64,000 nucleotides of DNA. Origin: Amycolatopsis sp. MtRt-6. GTDB taxonomy: Bacteria > Actinomycetota > Actinomycetes > Mycobacteriales > Pseudonocardiaceae. The stretch covers positions 1 to 64,000 of the forward strand of contig NZ_JADWPD010000035.1 in assembly GCF_017308975.1 (NCBI RefSeq), read 5' to 3'. Each line of letters opens with the position of its first letter. The first letter of the stretch is position 1. This document shows positions 32,345 through 42,482 of the stretch, piece after piece. The notes under the pieces are model-generated. The model was not told the origin of the DNA, made no database searches, and was given only the letters and a program-made list of their open reading frames with translations. The translations under genes and the position numbers were made by a program.

Positions 32345-33849
32345 GCGCGCATGTCCCTGAGCCGCGGCCAGATTTCGGCCCAGCTCCCGGTCCGGTCGGT
32401 GAGCAGCCAGACGGGCATGTGCTCGCCGGCGTTGCGGATCCCGAGCCGGTTGCCGACCTGTCCGACGATCCTCGCGGTACCGAAGTGCTTCGCGATCTTC
32501 GCCGGGTCGTAGCCGACGAAGAGCACGTTGCGCGTGTCGTCGGCCGGGCGGCCGAAGTACCAGAAACCGCGGCTGGGACTGAACGCCTCGGGCAGGCCGC
32601 GCTCGGGCCCGTACCGGTCGAGCGCGCCCGCCTGCCAGTACCCGCCGGTGACGATCGCGGTGTCCGGCGGCGCCGTCCGGTACAGCGCGGCGACGTCGGC
32701 GGCGAGGTCCGGCCAGCCGATCTCTTCGGCCGCGTAGGCGGGCCGCGGCGCGCCCGGGTGCTCGACCAGCCAGTGCGCCGGCCAGACCGGGAGCGTGAAC
32801 GGCAGGCTGAACAGGGCGGACACGACGAACACCGGCCAGGTCGGCACCCACCGCCACCAGCGAGCGGGCTCCCGCGCTTCGACGTGCACCGCGGCGGCCG
32901 CCCAGAGCACGCCGAACATCCCGGCCGCGTAGTAGTACCGCCCGTTCGCGACCAGGAACACGGCGACGACACCCAGCGCCGTCCAGCCGAGGAACCGGTA
33001 CGGCCGCAGCTGCTTGCCGCCCAGCAGCACGGCGAGGCCGTAGAGCACACCGAGCGCGCCGATCACCCAGCCGGCGCCGGCCAGCAGGTTCGGCACGAAG
33101 CTCGCCCGGCCGCCCGCCGCGTCGACCTCGGCGCCGACGGCATCGCCCATGCCGAGCTGCGGCCAGCCGTTCGCGCGCTGCCAGAGCAGCGTGGGCACCA
33201 GCGAGCCGGCGGCGATCAGCGCGCCGAGCCACAGCTTCGGGCGGCGCAGCAGGTCACGCGGCCCGAACACGAGCACCGCGAGCCCGGCCACCACCCAGAA
33301 CGCGGCGATGAGCAGCTTGCCGTTGAGCGCCACCGCCGTCACGACGCCGAGCCAGACCAGCAGCGCGTCGGAGCGGGTGCGGACCCAGCGGACCAGGAGC
33401 CACAGGACCAGCGTCCACAGCAGCGGGTCGATCGTCGACGTCGCGAGGTAGTGGCCGCTGCCGACGAACTGCCCGCAGATCGCGTACGCCGCCGCGGCGC
33501 GGGCCTGCGCCCGGCGCCGCCCGCCGAGCTCCCGCGCGATCAGCGCGGTGACGACCACGCCGGCCGCCGTCGCGGCGATCGCGGGCAGCCGGAAGACGAC
33601 CAGCGAGCCGGGGGCGAGGGTGTCCATCGCCCAGGCGAGGGCGGGCACGAGCGGCGGCTGGTCGGCGTAACCCCAGGCGAGGTGCTTGCCGGCGGCGAGG
33701 AAGTACAGCTCGTCGCCGAAGTAGCCGTAGCGGCCGGCGGTGAGCAGCAGCGCGGTGGCCGTGCCCGCCGCGAGCAGCAGGACCGGGAGCCGGGCGAACG
33801 GGGCGAGTTCGGCTTTCGCCTGGTCGGGGGCCGTGGCCACGGCGTCCAT
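32341..33849 (-). CDS. GT39-type membrane glycosyltransferase
   Basis: 502 residues, starting at ATG 33849 after AGGAG. It is a polytopic protein with about ten membrane helices in the first 380 residues, then an extracytoplasmic domain. The first loop has the acidic motif YFGDELYFLAAGKHLAWGY and QPPLVPALAWAM, the PMT_2/ArnT-like signature of GT-C transferases that use polyprenyl-phosphate sugars. The acceptor is unknown. DUF402 lies 66 nt upstream on the same strand. The stop overlaps that of coaE. Confidence 0.85.
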   Translation of the reverse strand: MDAVATAPDQAKAELAPFARLPVLLLAAGTATALLLTAGRYGYFGDELYFLAAGKHLAWGYADQPPLVPALAWAMDTLAPGSLVVFRLPAIAATAAGVVVTALIARELGGRRRAQARAAAAYAICGQFVGSGHYLATSTIDPLLWTLVLWLLVRWVRTRSDALLVWLGVVTAVALNGKLLIAAFWVVAGLAVLVFGPRDLLRRPKLWLGALIAAGSLVPTLLWQRANGWPQLGMGDAVGAEVDAAGGRASFVPNLLAGAGWVIGALGVLYGLAVLLGGKQLRPYRFLGWTALGVVAVFLVANGRYYYAAGMFGVLWAAAAVHVEAREPARWWRWVPTWPVFVVSALFSLPFTLPVWPAHWLVEHPGAPRPAYAAEEIGWPDLAADVAALYRTAPPDTAIVTGGYWQAGALDRYGPERGLPEAFSPSRGFWYFGRPADDTRNVLFVGYDPAKIAKHFGTARIVGQVGNRLGIRNAGEHMPVWLLTDRTGSWAEIWPRLRDMRA

Positions 33850-33915
33850 CGTGCTCCTGTTCCTCGTCGGCGCCGGTCTTTCCGCACCCTACGTGCGGCC
33901 CCGGCGTCGCCGGGG

Positions 33916-34443
33916 TCAGGGGTGGCGCCGCCAGGTCAGGGCGATGCCGAGGGTGGCGAGCCAGGCGGTGAGGTCGTAGCCGTGCGCGGCCAGCCCTTCG
34001 ACGGCGGTGTAGGTGGTTTTCAGCGCGAACTCGGCGTCTCCGGCGGTGACCAGGCCCGCTTCGAGGGCCGCCAGGAGCTCGTCGGTGTCGATCACCCGCA
34101 GGGAGAGCTTGTCCTTGAGCACGATGTCGACGTAGAGGTCGGTGGCGACCCAGCGCGGGCCGTCGCGGTGGACGCGGACGACGTCGAGGTAGAAGTCCTG
34201 GTCGCGTTCGTGGCCGGGGGAGAACCAGAAGTCGGTGAGGCGCAGGCCGAGCCCGGGCAGCAGCCACGACTCGAGGTAGTGGAACTGCGCGCGCCCCGGT
34301 GTCGGGCGGGCGAGGTAGAGGCCGAACGGCTCCTGCCGGAACTCCTCGACCTCCCGCCGGATGCCCTTCGGGTCGGTGTTCGAGCGCGCGGCGGGGTCGA
34401 AGACCTCGACCTTCGGGGGGTGCAGTGCGGCCATGCCGGTCAT
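33916..34443 (-). CDS. DUF402 protein
   Basis: 175 residues (alternative start Met4). DUF402 signature: LYLARPTPGRAQFHYLESWLL, GLRLTDFWFSPG, then DGPRWVATDLYVDIVLKD, whose acidic residues bind divalent metals in nucleoside-diphosphatase relatives such as FomD. Actinobacterial members are mostly uncharacterised. It is encoded upstream of the GT39 gene and divergent from the carboxymuconolactone-decarboxylase-like gene. Confidence 0.8.
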   Translation of the reverse strand: MTGMAALHPPKVEVFDPAARSNTDPKGIRREVEEFRQEPFGLYLARPTPGRAQFHYLESWLLPGLGLRLTDFWFSPGHERDQDFYLDVVRVHRDGPRWVATDLYVDIVLKDKLSLRVIDTDELLAALEAGLVTAGDAEFALKTTYTAVEGLAAHGYDLTAWLATLGIALTWRRHP

Positions 34444-34634
34444 CCTGCCGGGCCGGTTGCGAAACGCGTACTCACGCCACGGCCGTCACGCGTTCGGGCT
34501 AAGGCGCGCCGGACGTCGGTACCCCCGGGTGCGCCGCACCTGCCGATTCTGCTGCCGCGATCCCTATCCTGGTCCCTTCAGCGGGAAACCACACGACGCC
34601 TGGGGATGCGGCTGCGGCTGTTGAGGAGCGCACC

Positions 34635-35246
34635 ATGACCGACCCGATGGCCCACCTCCACGACCGGGGCCGCGAAACCTTCGCCGGGCTCGTCGACGGC
34701 GGTGAAGCCCGCCTCGACGCCCTCTTCGCGACTGTCCCGGCGCTGGGCGAGCTGGCCGTCGGCACCGTCTACGGCCACCTCCACGAACGCCCGGCCCTCG
34801 ACGCCCGCACCCGCGAAGCCGCCACGCTCGCCGCGATCGTCGCCGCCGGGATGGCCGGGCCGCCGCTGAGCGTCCACCTCCGGACCGGCCTCGCCGCCGG
34901 GCTGGCACCCGCCGAGGTCTGCGAAGTCGTCGTCCAGACCGCGGCCTTCGCGGGCTTCCCGCGCGCGGTTTCCGCCGCCGACCAGCTGAACCGCCTCTTC
35001 GAAGGCCACGACCTGCCGATCCCGCCCCCGCCGTCGCCGCGCGAAGTCGTCCTCGCGCACCTGGCGGCGGCGGACGGCGAGGTGGCCGAGGTGCTGGCCG
35101 CGTTCCCGCGCACCGAGGTCCAGGCGACCGGCCCGGACCGGGTGCTCGTCTCGTGCTTCGGCGACGACCCCGTTCCCGGCGCGGTCCTGCACTGCGCCGT
35201 CGACGGCGCCGATGTCACGTCGATCACGGTCTTCCGAGCGCGCTGA
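34635..35246 (+). CDS. carboxymuconolactone decarboxylase-like protein
   Basis: 203 residues; GAGGAG lies 7 nt upstream of ATG 34635. The central region (about 50-115, DARTREAATLAAIVAAGM, HLRTGLAAGLAPAEVCEVV, AFAGFPRAVSAADQL) is the all-helical CMD fold. The redox CxxC pair of AhpD is absent, so it is not a peroxidase of that type. The C-terminal third (VLAHLAAADGEVAEVLAAFP onward) looks like an added SnoaL/NTF2-type small domain. TATCCT near 34565 may be its -10 box. Confidence 0.75.
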   Translation: MTDPMAHLHDRGRETFAGLVDGGEARLDALFATVPALGELAVGTVYGHLHERPALDARTREAATLAAIVAAGMAGPPLSVHLRTGLAAGLAPAEVCEVVVQTAAFAGFPRAVSAADQLNRLFEGHDLPIPPPPSPREVVLAHLAAADGEVAEVLAAFPRTEVQATGPDRVLVSCFGDDPVPGAVLHCAVDGADVTSITVFRAR

Positions 35247-35279
35247 CCAGGGCCGACGGAAATTGTCGGTGGGGCGGCC

Positions 35280-35285
35280 TACTCT
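35280..35285 (+). promoter_or_regulatory. TACTCT -10 box, leaderless start of uvrB
   Basis: TACTCT, 7 nt, then GTG 35293. It supports this GTG as the start of uvrB over in-frame codons upstream. Confidence 0.6.
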
Positions 35286-35292
35286 GGTCGAC

Positions 35293-37449
<2,157 letters not shown>

Positions 37450-37485
37450 CCTTGCCGACCCGGTCGAGTATTACACCGTGAGCTG

Positions 37486-37491
37486 TATATT
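37486..37491 (+). promoter_or_regulatory. vapBC promoter region with repeated TTACACC
   Basis: TATATT (37486-37491) lies 6 nt before ATG 37498, a leaderless arrangement. TTACACC occurs twice, at 37471-37477 and 37491-37497, flanking the -10 box. This fits binding of a ribbon-helix-helix antitoxin for autoregulation. It is AT-rich compared with its surroundings. Confidence 0.6.
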
Positions 37492-37497
37492 TACACC

Positions 37498-37770
37498 ATG
37501 GCGATGAACATCAAGGATCCGGAGACCGAGCGCCTGGCCGCCGAGGTCGCCGAGCTGACGGGCGACACCAAGACCGGTGCCGTCCGCGAGGCGCTCCGGC
37601 TGCGCCGGGAGCAGCTGAAGAAGCAGGAGAGCGCCGAGCAACGGCTGAAGCGGATGCGGCGGGTGCTGGAAGAGGAGATCTGGCCGTTGATTCCACCTGA
37701 CGAGCTCGGGAAACCGATCTCCAAGGAGGAGTGGGAAGACATCCTCGGGTTCGGGCCGGAGGGCGTGTGA
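37498..37770 (+). CDS. vapB: VapB-type antitoxin
   Basis: 90 residues. The N-terminus MAMNIKDPETERLAAEVAELTG, followed by TKTGAVREALRLRREQL, is the DNA-binding ribbon-helix-helix of the Rv0623/PSK family of VapB antitoxins. The acidic C-terminus (EEEIWPLIPPDELGK) should embrace the toxin. It neutralises the PIN toxin encoded next and probably represses the operon through the TTACACC repeats. Confidence 0.92.
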   Translation: MAMNIKDPETERLAAEVAELTGDTKTGAVREALRLRREQLKKQESAEQRLKRMRRVLEEEIWPLIPPDELGKPISKEEWEDILGFGPEGV

Positions 37771-38165
37771 TCATCGACAGCTCGGCCATCGTGGCGATCC
37801 TCCGTCGGGAGCCGGACCACGAACTCCTGGAGGAACGTCTTGCCGAGGCGAACGAGGTCAAGATCGGGGCGCCGACCCTGGTCGAGGTGGGTGTCGTTCT
37901 CACCGCGAAGCTGGGTGGACGGGGCCGGTTGGTGCTCGCCAGGTTCCTGCAGGACAACGAGATCAAAACCGTCCCCTTCACCGAGAAGCACGCGGAGGCC
38001 GCGATCGACGCGTTCAGCCAGTACGGCAAAGGCCGCCATCCTGCCAAGCTCAACATGGGCGACTGCTACAGCTACGCCACGGCCAAGCTCGCGCATGAAC
38101 CGTTGCTGTGCATCGGCGACGACTTCCCGCAGACTGATCTCGAGCTGGTCGAGCTGAAACGGTGA
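37767..38165 (+). CDS. vapC: VapC-type PIN-domain toxin
   Basis: 132 residues from GTG 37767, which overlaps the antitoxin stop in GTGA (37767-37770). Acidic catalytic residues of the PIN nuclease are in place: Asp4 in IIDSSAIVAIL, Glu in TLVEVGVVL, Asp in MGDCYSYATA and Asp in CIGDDFPQTD. VapC toxins cleave tRNAs or rRNA in a magnesium-dependent manner. The pair sits alone between uvrB and a VOC gene; no mobile element is visible, so it may be a stable chromosomal module or a past insertion. Confidence 0.93.
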   Translation: MIIDSSAIVAILRREPDHELLEERLAEANEVKIGAPTLVEVGVVLTAKLGGRGRLVLARFLQDNEIKTVPFTEKHAEAAIDAFSQYGKGRHPAKLNMGDCYSYATAKLAHEPLLCIGDDFPQTDLELVELKR

Positions 38166-38216
38166 ACATCGAAACGGTCGCGGGCTGCTGCCACAGGGCC
38201 CCCGAAGCCGGTGCGC

Positions 38217-38606
38217 TCACTCCGGGGCCGGGGCGTTCTCGTCCGGCTGGAGCATGCCGAACACGTTGCCCTCGGTGTCCTTGCAGTACGCCAGCCAGCC
38301 CACGCCCGGGACCGGGTTCTTCGGCAGGGCCAGCGTTCCGCCCGCCCGGTTGACGTCGCCCAATGCCTTGTCCAGGTCCGCCACGTCGATCGTGTTGACG
38401 AAACCGTGGATCGGGGCCGAGGACTCGGGCGCCGGGCCCTGGCGGGGGAGGAGCCCGCCGTCGATTCCGGCGCCTTCGCCGGTGGTGATCATCCAGTAGG
38501 GGACGTCGCCCCAGCGCTCGAACTTCCAGCCGAACACCGCCGTGTAGAACGCCACCGCGCGTTCGGGGTCACCCGCGTGGATCTCGAAGTGGACGGGACG
38601 AGGCAT
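38217..38606 (-). CDS. VOC-family (glyoxalase-fold) protein
   Basis: 129 residues. Starts MPRPVHFEIHAGDPERAVAFYTAVFGWKF, the betaalphabetabetabeta entry of the VOC fold, with GGLLPRQGP and NTIDVADLDKAL forming the second half and YCKDTEGNVFGMLQPDE at the end. The metal-binding His and Glu are plausible (His6, Glu8). It could be a dioxygenase, lyase or resistance protein; the substrate cannot be told. Confidence 0.88.
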   Translation of the reverse strand: MPRPVHFEIHAGDPERAVAFYTAVFGWKFERWGDVPYWMITTGEGAGIDGGLLPRQGPAPESSAPIHGFVNTIDVADLDKALGDVNRAGGTLALPKNPVPGVGWLAYCKDTEGNVFGMLQPDENAPAPE

Positions 38607-38666
38607 CCTTGCCTCCTCAGGCCGGGCCGTCAGGGTGCCGTGAGAGTACGCCCGGCCTGAGAAAAG

Positions 38667-40052
38667 TTACAGCCGTGCGCGCGGCGTCAAGTCCGCGTCG
38701 AAGTCCGGGAAGCCCGCGGGAGCCGAGCGTGCGGCCAAGGACGACGTCGGCGGCAGGCCGGCCCAGCGCCGGATCGTCGCCGTGGCCGCCGCCGCGTCGG
38801 ACGGGGCCAGCTGGGCGATCCTCGCGTAGTGGTTGCCGCCCTGGACGTAGTAGCGGTACGAATCGCGGCTGCCGTGGCCCAGCTCGAACGGCTCCGCGCT
38901 CCACGGGTCGTTCGAGCCGTACACGAACAACAGCCGGGTGCCGCGGGACTTCACCCAGAAGTCGATGTCCGGCATCGCCGGGTAGTCGAAGCGCGGTATG
39001 CGGATCGACGCCGGCACGAACGTCTTCGGCTGGTTGGTGCCCGGGTAGCGCAACAGGTCCCGGAGGTAGCCGTCGTACGCCTCGGGTGAGCCCAGCTGCG
39101 CCGCCGCCTGGTAGTAGTACGGGATGTACGGCGCCAGGTCCTGGTCGGAGTACGTGTTGAGGCTCTCCACCTTCTCGTACCAGGCGTAGACCTCCGCCGC
39201 GGGCGCGCCCGGCGCCGGCACCGTCGCGCAGTCCGCCTGCTTCTGGTACTGCCAGAACGCGAAGTACGAGTCGATCACCGAGATCTCGAGGGACTTGTCG
39301 GCCGACCCGACGATCGAGAACGTCAGCCCGCGCTTCGCCGCGTCCGCCGCGGCGATCGCCCCCAGCTCGTCACGCCGCTTCAGCGCGTCTCGCTGGATCG
39401 CTTTCAGTGCGGCGCGGCACGCCGGGTCGTCGCCCACGCGGGACAGGAACCGGTTGTAGCCGTCGACCGCGTCGATGACGTCGTTGGGGGCGACGTACGG
39501 GATCGTCGCGTCGACGTCGCCGGGGAAGAAACGGCGGAAGTAGGTCGCGGTCATGCCGCCTTTGCTGCCGCCCGTGGCCAGCCACTTGCCCGGGTAGATC
39601 GCCTTGAACGCCCGCACCGCGCGGTGCTCGTCGGCCGCCGCCTGCCAGATCGTCAGCTGCTTCGCCCAGTTCTCCGGCTCCGGCCGGGACGGCGTGAAGT
39701 AGCGGTACTCCATCGACAGCTGGTTGCCGTCGACGATCTGCGTCGGCTCCGAGCGGTTCGGCGAGCCGCTGACGTTGTAGCCGCTCGTGAAGGCGACCGT
39801 CGGGGCGGCGAAGTCGCGGTGCAGCAAGGTGAACCGCTGCTGGAAGGTGCCGGCCTCGGGGCGCCGGTGGTCGGCGGGCTGGGTGTAGGTCAGCTTGAAG
39901 AACCGGAACCCGGCCGGCGCCGCGTCCTCGGAAACGATCGTCAGCCCCGGGATCCGCTGCAGTTCCGCCTTGATGTCGGGTGCCGCCGCGGCCGCCGGCG
40001 CCAGGCCGGCCAGCGCGAGCAGGACCGCACCCGCGGTGAAAAGTCTGCGCAT
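38667..40052 (-). CDS. secreted S37-family tripeptidyl aminopeptidase
   Basis: 461 residues from ATG 40052, with a Sec signal peptide (MRRLFTAGAVLLALAGLAPA, cleavage near residue 24); the longer frame upstream is not signal-like. The nucleophile is in GGSKGG (Ser163), an acidic residue in VYGSNDPWSAEP and a histidine in GGNHYARI. HREL/FTSGYNVS and NQLSMEYRYF match the PS-10/S37 family of streptomycete secreted prolyl tripeptidyl aminopeptidases, which trim extracellular or secreted peptides. Confidence 0.9.
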   Translation of the reverse strand: MRRLFTAGAVLLALAGLAPAAAAAPDIKAELQRIPGLTIVSEDAAPAGFRFFKLTYTQPADHRRPEAGTFQQRFTLLHRDFAAPTVAFTSGYNVSGSPNRSEPTQIVDGNQLSMEYRYFTPSRPEPENWAKQLTIWQAAADEHRAVRAFKAIYPGKWLATGGSKGGMTATYFRRFFPGDVDATIPYVAPNDVIDAVDGYNRFLSRVGDDPACRAALKAIQRDALKRRDELGAIAAADAAKRGLTFSIVGSADKSLEISVIDSYFAFWQYQKQADCATVPAPGAPAAEVYAWYEKVESLNTYSDQDLAPYIPYYYQAAAQLGSPEAYDGYLRDLLRYPGTNQPKTFVPASIRIPRFDYPAMPDIDFWVKSRGTRLLFVYGSNDPWSAEPFELGHGSRDSYRYYVQGGNHYARIAQLAPSDAAAATATIRRWAGLPPTSSLAARSAPAGFPDFDADLTPRARL

Positions 40053-40298
40053 CGAGCACCCTCCCGGCTCAGCGAACCCCGACCCAAACCCGACCCAAAC
40101 CCTCGGTGGGACCTTCACAGAACCGGCCCGGGTCGGCAATCGGCTGTCCGGGCGCAGAATCGGTCAGGATCCGACTTTCGGCGGGTGGCGCCGCGTCCTC
40201 CGGCGTGCGCAGCCGCGGGCATTGTGCGAGTTGTCCGCGTGATCGGCGCCACGTACGGTCCGAATCCGTAGGCACTGGCATCGAGCGAGGGGTCCGCC

Positions 40299-40802
40299 AT
40301 GAAGGTTTCCGACTGCCCGACGACCCAGGTCGAGGTCCGCATCGCCGCGGCACCGGCGGAGGTCTGGTCCTGGCTGCTGGACATCGACCTGCCGGCCCGG
40401 TTCTCCACCGAGTTCCAGGGCGGCGGCTGGGTCGACGGCGCCGAGCCCGGCCTCGGCGCGCAGTTCCGCGGCCGCAACTCCCACCCGGTCGCCGGGGAGT
40501 GGGAGACGGTCTCGACCGTCACCGGCTACGAGCCCGAGCGGCTGTTCGCGTGGGCCGTGATGGACGTGACGAACCCGGCCGCGTCGTGGCGCTTCGAGCT
40601 CGTCCCGGACGGCGACGGCACGATCCTGCGCCAGTGGGCCCAGATCGGCCCCGGCCCGTCGAACCTCACGACGATCATCGGCTCGATGCCCGAGCACGAA
40701 GAGGAGATCGTCGCGATGCGGCTCGGCGAGCTGCAGGCCAACATGCAGAAGACGGTCGAGGGCATCAAGGAGCTGGCCGAGAGCGGCGTGCACGCCGCCT
40801 AG
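40299..40802 (+). CDS. SRPBCC (START-like) family protein
   Basis: 167 residues. Begins KVSDCPTTQVEVRIAAAPAEVWSWLLDID, the first strand and helix of the polyketide-cyclase/dehydrase START fold, and continues with FRGRNSHPVAGEWETVSTVT and WRFELVPDGDGTILRQW. Such proteins bind hydrophobic small molecules in a cavity. No partner enzyme is adjacent. Its stop is in a CTAG shared with the convergent enoyl-CoA hydratase gene. Confidence 0.88.
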   Translation: MKVSDCPTTQVEVRIAAAPAEVWSWLLDIDLPARFSTEFQGGGWVDGAEPGLGAQFRGRNSHPVAGEWETVSTVTGYEPERLFAWAVMDVTNPAASWRFELVPDGDGTILRQWAQIGPGPSNLTTIIGSMPEHEEEIVAMRLGELQANMQKTVEGIKELAESGVHAA

Positions 40803-41539
40803 CGGAGTACCTTGCCCACATAGGACTTGACGGCGGCGAGCGCCTCGGCCGAGCGCCACATCCGCTCCACCCGCGGGTCGTCGGAGTGGCGGTACTCGGC
40901 GATCCGCTCGTGGAAGGGCTGGCGCAGCTGGGCCTTGGTGTGGGCGAACGGCTCGGCGGGCAGGTCGCCGAGCCGGGTCGCGACGGCGACGGCCCGCTCG
41001 AGCACCTCCGCCGCGGGAGCCACCTCGTCGACCAGCTCGCGGGCCAAGGCTTCCTCGCCGCCCCAGGTTTCACCCGTGTAGGTGAGTGAAGGCAGCCGAG
41101 TGGTCCCGTAGGCACAGCGCAGGATCTCCAGCGCGGCCAACGGGAACGGCAGCCCGACGAGCAGCTCGGTCACGCCGATCGTGCCGGCGCCCAGCACCCG
41201 GTGGTCGCAGGCCGCGGCGAGCACCGCGCCGCCGGCGATGGCGTGCCCGTTCAGCGCGGCGACCACCGGGCGCGGGCAGCCGAACACCGCCAGCAGCGCG
41301 TCCGACAGCAGCGGCAGGAACTCGGACACGTACGAGGCGCCGCCTTCGTCGATCCGCTTGAGGTCGACGCCCGCGCAGAAGATGCCGCCGGTCCCGGTGA
41401 GCACCACGGCGCGGGCCTGCTCGGCGTCCTCGACCCGCCGCACCAGCTCCCGGCACGAGTCCGTGTCGAGGGTGCTGCCCCGGCCGTGGTCGATCCGGAG
41501 CACGGCGACGTCGCGGTGGCTGTCCAGGGTGATCGGCAC
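40799..41539 (-). CDS. enoyl-CoA hydratase/isomerase
   Basis: 246 residues. The crotonase fold is clear: oxyanion-hole segments GIFCAGVDLKRI and NGHAIAGGAVLAAACDHRV. Of the two glutamates of classical hydratase, the GVTELLVGLPFP segment supplies one; the second position is not obviously Glu. It may therefore be an isomerase or thioester hydrolase-type member. It starts 19 nt downstream of the ABC permease gene and could be cotranscribed. Confidence 0.88.
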   Translation of the reverse strand: MPITLDSHRDVAVLRIDHGRGSTLDTDSCRELVRRVEDAEQARAVVLTGTGGIFCAGVDLKRIDEGGASYVSEFLPLLSDALLAVFGCPRPVVAALNGHAIAGGAVLAAACDHRVLGAGTIGVTELLVGLPFPLAALEILRCAYGTTRLPSLTYTGETWGGEEALARELVDEVAPAAEVLERAVAVATRLGDLPAEPFAHTKAQLRQPFHERIAEYRHSDDPRVERMWRSAEALAAVKSYVGKVLR

Positions 41540-41558
41540 GAGCCCGACCGTACCGGGT

Positions 41559-42482
41559 TCAGCTGGTGATGTCCTTCCGCGCGAACCGCCGTCCGGCGAA
41601 GAGGAAGAACACCGTCCCGTAGATCGCCGCCGACAGCATGCCGCTCGCCAGGTTGGTCCAGTCGACGTCGGTCGAGATCAGGTCCATCCAGGAGAACGCG
41701 TAGTGCGTCGGCAGGTAGTTGCGCAGGCCCTCCAGCGCCGTGATCTGGTCCAGGATCTGCGACACGATCGCCACCAGCACCGCGCCGCCGACCGCGCCGA
41801 GCGGGGCGTCGGTCACCACGCTCAGCGCGAGCGCCAGGCCGGCCACCCACGCCAGCTGCAGGATGATGTACACAGTGGACAGCGCGATGGCCAGCAGGCT
41901 GTCGCCGAAGGACACCGCGTCACCGGTCGGGCTGATCGCGGCGCCCGCGCCGTACCAGAGCACCCCGACGCCGAGCGACACCAAGGGCAGCAGCACGAGC
42001 GCGAACGCCGACAGCAGCCCGGACACGATCGCCTTCTGCCGCAGCACCCGCTGCCGCGGCACCGGCACGGCCAGCAGGTACTTCAGGCTCGACCACGACG
42101 CCTCGCTCGCGATCGTGTCGCCGAAGAACAACGCGACGATCATCGGCAGCAGGAACGTCCCCGACACGAACAGCGCCAGCACGACGAAGTTCGGCGCGGA
42201 CGCCGTCGCCAGGTCGACGAACCCGCCGCTGCGCCGGTTCGGGCTCGACTGCCCGAGCTGGAACGCGATCACCAGGATGAACGGCAGCAGCGCGACGAAC
42301 CCGAGCAGGAACTGCGTGCGCCGCCGCTTGAGCTGGCGGCGCAGCTCGACACCGAGCCGCAGCGTCCGCCGCGCCGAGTAGCCCTCGACCGCGCCGTCCG
42401 GCCCGACGCCCGCGTGTTCGGCCGAAGCGACGTCGCTCAGCTCGTCTAGCGCATGCGGGTCGGTGTGGACACCCTCGCTCAT
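41559..42482 (-). CDS. ABC-2 type permease
   Basis: 307 residues from ATG 42482, overlapping the stop of the hydrolase-ATPase gene as ATGA (42479-42482). A cytoplasmic N-terminal region of about 60 residues is followed by six membrane helices (FLLGFVALLPFILVIAF, then APNFVVLALFVSGTFLLPMIV and others). This is an ABC-2 permease half that needs an ATPase, supplied by the C-terminus of the neighbouring fusion. It ends 19 nt before the enoyl-CoA hydratase gene. Confidence 0.9.
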   Translation of the reverse strand: MSEGVHTDPHALDELSDVASAEHAGVGPDGAVEGYSARRTLRLGVELRRQLKRRRTQFLLGFVALLPFILVIAFQLGQSSPNRRSGGFVDLATASAPNFVVLALFVSGTFLLPMIVALFFGDTIASEASWSSLKYLLAVPVPRQRVLRQKAIVSGLLSAFALVLLPLVSLGVGVLWYGAGAAISPTGDAVSFGDSLLAIALSTVYIILQLAWVAGLALALSVVTDAPLGAVGGAVLVAIVSQILDQITALEGLRNYLPTHYAFSWMDLISTDVDWTNLASGMLSAAIYGTVFFLFAGRRFARKDITS